Positions 60,106 through 64,000 of a DNA stretch of 64,000 bases are shown piece by piece. Origin of the DNA: Owenweeksia sp. (GTDB lineage Bacteria; Bacteroidota; Bacteroidia; Flavobacteriales; Schleiferiaceae); the NCBI GenBank assembly GCA_028285465.1, contig JANQPD010000065.1, positions 1 through 64,000 on the forward strand, given 5' to 3'. The notes beneath the pieces were generated by a model, which did no database searches, was not told where the DNA came from, and saw only the letters and a program-made list of their open reading frames with translations. How positions within the stretch are numbered: position 1 is the stretch's first letter; each line of letters starts with the position of its first letter. The position numbers were made by a program, and so were the translations under genes.

Positions 60106-60134
60106 AGCGTAGCTTTTTAATGTTTAACGCTATG
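60103..60134. promoter_or_regulatory. Inverted repeat over the recombinase start codon
   Basis: CATAGCGT (60103-60110) and ACGCTATG (60127-60134) form a perfect 8-base inverted repeat with a 16-base A+T-rich centre. The left arm contains the start codon of the recombinase on the minus strand. The size of 32 bases fits a binding site for a dimeric recombinase or a repressor. Confidence 0.5.
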
Positions 60135-60214
60135 CGTCCCTTATTGACTTGTGTGCTAAAGAACCTGAATACTTTTTTCTGCCTCCTATTTATTTTCCCG
60201 GGCCAAGGGAGGGC

Positions 60215-63200
60215 TTACCGGGCTATTTCAAGGATAAGTCGGGTGCCGGTTTTACCGGAGGTAATCTTTAATTTCCCCCCGAGCATTCTGGCCCTCTTTT
60301 CGAGCGTTTTTAAGCCAAGGCTACTTGCTTGTGCCTGTTTGGAGGGCAAGTCGAAGCCTTTGCCATTGTCTTTTAGCGTCACCTTTACGCCACTCCCTCT
60401 TTGTATGGTGAGCTGGGCGGAAGTGGCTTCTGCATGTTTTACCAGGTTGTTGAAAGCCTCCTGCAAAATGCGGTAGAGGTGCAGGGCTTCTTCTTTGCTA
60501 AAAAGGTCATCGATGTTGTGGAGTTCGGTGCTCAAGAATACATCCGTATGCTCGTCCAGCTTCCGTACCATTTCCTCTATGGCAGCGGTAAGACCCAGCC
60601 TGTCCAGGATCACGGGGTGAAGGTCGCGGGTGATGCTTCGCACTTCTTCCAAGGTATCGCTTGCGAGGTGTGCCAGGGTTTCATGCTTGCTGTAGGTGGC
60701 CTGGTTCTTCAGTAAAATGAGTTGCTGCCCTACCCCATCGTGCAGCTCGTGGGACAAACGCAGCCTTTCTTCTTCCTGTACTTTGAGCAAAGTGCGTGCG
60801 TACTTCCTCTCCCTCCTGTTTGCCGCATAGGCTTGCCTCAGCAGGTAATAGCCCATGGCAATCACGATTAAAAACAGGATCGCCCAAAACCCGGGCTTGC
60901 GGTAAAAGAATTCTTCGGCATGGAGTTGCAACACAATGGGGGCGCCTATCCGTGCCCCGGCATGGTCTACCGCCTCGATGCGTAGGGTGTATGCTCCGGC
61001 ATCCAGGCTGGGTAGCTCTACTGTACCGCTACGGCTCACAGACTTCCAATCGTTGTTATTGAGCCTGTACCTAAGGGTAATGGCATGGTTTGCTTTAACG
61101 CCCAGCAAGGCCGTTTCTACCTTGATGTACCTATTCTCTGCCGGCAGGGTGAGCACACCCAGATGTGCCAGGCGCTCCGGGCTTATTTCTGTAACGGATT
61201 TGTTTGTACTGTCGGAATAGTACTGTAGCCGGGCTATGCTTAATTGAATGTCGTGCTGCTTTTTCTTTAGTTTCAACGGATCGATGTGGTTCAACCCTTT
61301 AACCGTCCCTAAAAGCAGGGTACCCTCTGCGGTAAGCCGCGCACTATACCGGTTGAATTCATTGCTCGTTAATCCGTCCGATTCTGAAAAGCGTACCGTT
61401 TCGCGGTTTTGGGGATCATAGCGCACGAGGCCGTTGAACGTTCCCAGCCAGCGCCTTCCCGCGGCATCGGTTTCTACAAACGCAACGGGCGATTGCAGGG
61501 AGTCTTCGTACAACAAGGAGAGGTTTTCCTGATCGTTTAGTGTATATACTTTGCCCTTTGTGGTGGTAATGAGCAGTTCTCCCGGCTTGTTTTGCTCCAG
61601 CATCATCAGGGTACTGTTGTCAACCGGCATGGAAATGCGACTAACTTCCCCCTTTTCATTGAATTTCAACAGCCCTCGATTGGTTGTGGCGTATACGGAT
61701 CCATTGAAAGGTTCCATATCAACCGTTTGCAGGGAGTCGTTCTCGAATAGCAATGCTTCTTTCCTGCTGTGTTTATGAAGCCTGGCTATCCTGCCCCTCT
61801 TTGCACCATAGTAAACATAGTCGCCTGAAATGGTCATGGCGTATACGTCTACCGGTATGATCTCCGGTTCGCGGGTGCCTTTCTCCAGGTACAGGAGTTG
61901 GGCATCTGTTGCCGCCCAAATGTGCCCGTCCTCTTCAAGGATGTTCCGGTTCACTTTAGGTAAATAGGCTTTTCCGTTTAGCGATAAGTCAAAGCGGGAA
62001 ACCGTTTTGCGCCTGGTATCTACCGTAAACCACCCGTGGCTTTCCGTAGTAACGAGGTATGTTCCGTCCTCCCGGGGCAATATGCCTCTCACGCTGGATT
62101 GCTCCAGGTAGGTAAAACCGGAGCTTCCGGCAAACCTTATGCAATTCAGCTTTCCCGGTTCTGCCAGCCACAGTTCCCTGCTGAGGTCCCTGGAGGTTAA
62201 AGCGGTTGCCCCATCGATGCTTACTTTGAATGCTTCTACCGCAGGTTCCGTTTTTTTAAGCGCTCGTTTCAGGTAAAATTCCCCGTTCCGTATGTCCACG
62301 GCAAGCAGGTTGTCTGATGGGTCGGTGACGAGGTTCGTGGTTATTTTGGTATGGGCAATGTTCGCTTCTCTTTGTGCTTCGTAGGCCAGTTGTGTGGGCA
62401 TCCAGGTTTTCAGAGAGTCGTTGTAGCGGCTGTACAAAGAGGCGCCCGGGTACAGGGTCAGCAGCTGCTGCCGATGCTTTACAAATTTCAGCACGCCTCC
62501 TTTTGCCGGTTTGGCGGAAAGTCGTGCATCCAGGTCTTTTTCCTCAAAGCTGCGCAAGCGAACTCCCTCGTAGGAATAAGCAGAAAGCCCCAGCTTGTTG
62601 GCACTTATGAGGACATGGTCGTCAAAAAGCAAAATGCGGTCATCGCCTTGCAGAAACAGCGGTGGCCCGGGAATGGTAAATAAAGGTTTGTAGACATTCT
62701 CTACTCTGCCTACTTCAAACTGCTGGCCGTTGTAGCTAAAAACATAGGCGGTATCCTGCCGGAAAGATACATCTAAAACAAGCGAAGAGGGGGGCAAACC
62801 GGGGGGATGGAACGCTTTAAAGGTTAACGCAGAGGGATCAAACGTATACCAGATCTTTTCTTTCCCATTTTTGGCGCTTATGTATAGCCGTTTTTCATGT
62901 CTTCTGACCATCTCGATGGAGTAAAAGCGGTCATGAAAAGCGGAAGGCAAGGGGACATCTATAAACATCTCTCCATCGAAACGTTGCAGGAGTAATTTTT
63001 GATCTACAAAAACATTTCCGGTAAACCGGGACTCTATTCCGCTCAGCCACAGCCACCCCTGGTCGTCAAAGACCATAGACTGGATGTTGCCTATTTTCAG
63101 GCCTCTTTCCCGCCCGAATACTTCATGGCTCACAGCTTCTGTTTCTTCTACAATTTGTGCCGTGCTGAAGTGTGCCAGCCAAAGGGCTCCGAGGCAAATT

Positions 63201-63220
63201 AAGAGTCGCAGGTCACCCAA
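60215..63220 (-). CDS. Two-component sensor kinase with propeller, Y_Y_Y and HisKA_3 domains
   Basis: The 1001 residues start with a signal peptide and a large beta-propeller sensor (about 30-680, repeats such as GYWLWLSG-like strands, for example SMVFDDQGWLWLSG). Then come a Y_Y_Y domain (LRYRLNNNDWKSVSRSG), a membrane helix (WAILFLIVIAMGYYLL), a HisKA_3 dimerisation segment (EERLRLSHELHDGVGQQL with the phospho-His) and an HATPase domain (LKDNGKGFDLPS). It is a NarX/hybrid-like sensor of an extracellular signal. It lies 2 bases downstream of its response regulator gene. Confidence 0.92.
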   Translation of the reverse strand: MGDLRLLICLGALWLAHFSTAQIVEETEAVSHEVFGRERGLKIGNIQSMVFDDQGWLWLSGIESRFTGNVFVDQKLLLQRFDGEMFIDVPLPSAFHDRFYSIEMVRRHEKRLYISAKNGKEKIWYTFDPSALTFKAFHPPGLPPSSLVLDVSFRQDTAYVFSYNGQQFEVGRVENVYKPLFTIPGPPLFLQGDDRILLFDDHVLISANKLGLSAYSYEGVRLRSFEEKDLDARLSAKPAKGGVLKFVKHRQQLLTLYPGASLYSRYNDSLKTWMPTQLAYEAQREANIAHTKITTNLVTDPSDNLLAVDIRNGEFYLKRALKKTEPAVEAFKVSIDGATALTSRDLSRELWLAEPGKLNCIRFAGSSGFTYLEQSSVRGILPREDGTYLVTTESHGWFTVDTRRKTVSRFDLSLNGKAYLPKVNRNILEEDGHIWAATDAQLLYLEKGTREPEIIPVDVYAMTISGDYVYYGAKRGRIARLHKHSRKEALLFENDSLQTVDMEPFNGSVYATTNRGLLKFNEKGEVSRISMPVDNSTLMMLEQNKPGELLITTTKGKVYTLNDQENLSLLYEDSLQSPVAFVETDAAGRRWLGTFNGLVRYDPQNRETVRFSESDGLTSNEFNRYSARLTAEGTLLLGTVKGLNHIDPLKLKKKQHDIQLSIARLQYYSDSTNKSVTEISPERLAHLGVLTLPAENRYIKVETALLGVKANHAITLRYRLNNNDWKSVSRSGTVELPSLDAGAYTLRIEAVDHAGARIGAPIVLQLHAEEFFYRKPGFWAILFLIVIAMGYYLLRQAYAANRRERKYARTLLKVQEEERLRLSHELHDGVGQQLILLKNQATYSKHETLAHLASDTLEEVRSITRDLHPVILDRLGLTAAIEEMVRKLDEHTDVFLSTELHNIDDLFSKEEALHLYRILQEAFNNLVKHAEATSAQLTIQRGSGVKVTLKDNGKGFDLPSKQAQASSLGLKTLEKRARMLGGKLKITSGKTGTRLILEIAR

Positions 63221-63222
63221 AA

Positions 63223-63858
63223 CTAGCTTAACAGGTGTTTATGCCGGAGTACCCAGTGGGTAAGCCCATTGGGTTTGCCGCTGAGCTCCAGTTTTAGAAT
63301 GATGTTGCTGCGGTGTTTTTCAACCGTCCGCTCCGATACAAACAGGGAATCCGCAATGTCGCGGGTGCTCATGTTCCTGGCGATCAGCCTGAGGATCTTC
63401 TTTTCGGAGGGAGTAAGGGTATCCAGGCGGTCCAGGGAAGAGCTGGCAGCAGCAATCTCCCTGACCTGGAAGGCCTTGCTGTAATAGGCACCTCCCCTGA
63501 TCACTTCCCGGATGCAGGCGTCTATCTCTTCCAAAGCGTCTTCCTTTAGCAGGTAGCCGGAAAGGTTCAGGCTTTTTGCCCGGGTAACGAATTCGATCTC
63601 CTTATGGTAAGACAGCATAATGAATTTGGTCGCATGGCCCTGGTCCCGGCAGTGTTTCGCTACGGAAAGGCCGTCCATATGCGGCATTTCTATATCCAGG
63701 ATAGCGATATCCGGCTTGTGCTCATCAATAAGCTTTAGCGCGGTACTGCCATCTTGCGCCACGCCCAGGATCCGGAATCCCTTTGCGCGTAATGCGGTTT
63801 CCAGGCCCTTAAGCAAGAGGGGGTGATCATCCGCTATAACCAGTGTTTTTTCCGCCAT
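63223..63858 (-). CDS. NarL-type response regulator
   Basis: A receiver domain (VIADDHPLLLKGLETALRAK, AILDIEMPHMDG with the phospho-Asp, LKEDALEE) of about 120 residues is joined to a LuxR-type HTH (LTPSEKKILRLIARNMSTRDIADSLF, RTVEKHRSNIILKL) at the C-terminus, 211 residues in all. It should bind DNA when phosphorylated by the kinase encoded just downstream. Its HTH resembles that of the solo protein at 52207-52455. The gene is first in the operon; 142 bases of upstream DNA in the window hold no gene. Confidence 0.94.
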   Translation of the reverse strand: MAEKTLVIADDHPLLLKGLETALRAKGFRILGVAQDGSTALKLIDEHKPDIAILDIEMPHMDGLSVAKHCRDQGHATKFIMLSYHKEIEFVTRAKSLNLSGYLLKEDALEEIDACIREVIRGGAYYSKAFQVREIAAASSSLDRLDTLTPSEKKILRLIARNMSTRDIADSLFVSERTVEKHRSNIILKLELSGKPNGLTHWVLRHKHLLS

Positions 63859-64000
63859 ACCCGCTTAAATAAGGGCGTGAAGATAAGGGTTCCCTCATCT
63901 AAGTGCCAATGCACGCTGTACAGTATGTTTAGCGGTGGTTATGAAAGCGAGCATTTATTACCGGAACATACCTACTAGTTTGCACTAATAGTACCGGGAT

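Larger units (their letters stand above)
53446..60134 (-). mobile_element. Candidate genomic island with serine recombinase and methyltransferase-helicase operon
   Basis: Four genes on one strand share a lower GC content than the DNA at 48-52 kb and 60-64 kb, most clearly from 53446 to 58534. One encodes a large serine recombinase. No certain direct repeats (attL/attR) were seen at the edges, so the borders are approximate; the RadC-like gene (52812) may be part of the island as well. Confidence 0.5.

Noticed and set aside
53446-60134. att direct repeats at the ends of the recombinase island
   Set aside because: No common string longer than about six bases was found between the two edges by eye.
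1-64000. tRNA, rRNA or CRISPR array
   Set aside because: No cloverleaf-like segments, conserved rRNA strings or regularly spaced repeats were seen.

Overview
The window is a piece of a Bacteroidota chromosome, most likely a marine-type Flavobacteriales or Saprospiria relative; the exact lineage cannot be fixed from the sequence. The pointers are type IX secretion (T9SS) sorting domains, SprB-type and Cys-Asp-Ser surface repeats, a fused E1 alpha/beta 2-oxoacid dehydrogenase, a fused CcoNO oxidase subunit, a Thermus-type long isocitrate dehydrogenase, and promoters of the TTG-N16/20-TANNTTTG kind. No rRNA, tRNA or CRISPR array was seen.

Layout. 1-9.5 kb: the end of a PlsC-like acyltransferase running off the window, then an A+T-rich accessory stretch. 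It carries two short exported or membrane proteins (one frameshifted), a duplicated fragment of the acyltransferase gene, a large T9SS surface protein and a cluster LRR/coiled coil - TPR membrane protein - membrane HIRAN protein. A conserved 86-base leader occurs twice here (682-767 and 5367-5452). 9.6-23.5 kb: about twenty mostly solitary genes, all on the + strand (AraC regulators, VOC proteins, GNAT acetyltransferases, DUF1801, lipoproteins, an exported acetolactate decarboxylase, a TMTC-like membrane TPR protein). 23.8-33.5 kb: ordinary chromosome (2-oxoacid dehydrogenase E1, lipid kinase, 2-oxoglutarate dioxygenase, SUI1 factor, a phosphodiesterase-TPR-sulfotransferase fusion, a MacB-type permease).

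33.5-48 kb is a micro-oxic respiration block: an FNR-like regulator and a partner with only the sensor domain, isocitrate dehydrogenase, the copper ATPase CcoI, a radical SAM/SPASM protein, YceI, a porin, and ccoS-ccoNO-ccoQ-ccoP-ccoG-ccoH-SafE/DsbD-like permease. FNR-type palindromes (TGAY-N4-RTCA) stand before ccoI, yceI and ccoS, each with its centre 33 bases upstream of a TANNTTTG-like -7 element. A further copy faces the radical SAM gene. The block therefore looks like one oxygen-controlled regulon whose regulator is encoded beside it.

48-52.5 kb: a surface protein ending abruptly in SprB-like repeats, a protein of three fused phage-tail-collar domains, and a solo LuxR-type HTH gene with a triple TACGTA motif upstream. 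52.8-60.1 kb: a RadC-like gene and an A+T-rich island with a large serine recombinase followed by a tightly overlapping operon: DNA methyltransferase, UvrD-like helicase with an Fe-S PD-(D/E)XK nuclease end, and a one-TM coiled-coil protein. This is the best candidate for an undescribed (probably anti-phage) system. 60.2-63.9 kb: a two-component pair, a propeller/Y_Y_Y/HisKA_3 sensor kinase and a NarL-type regulator.
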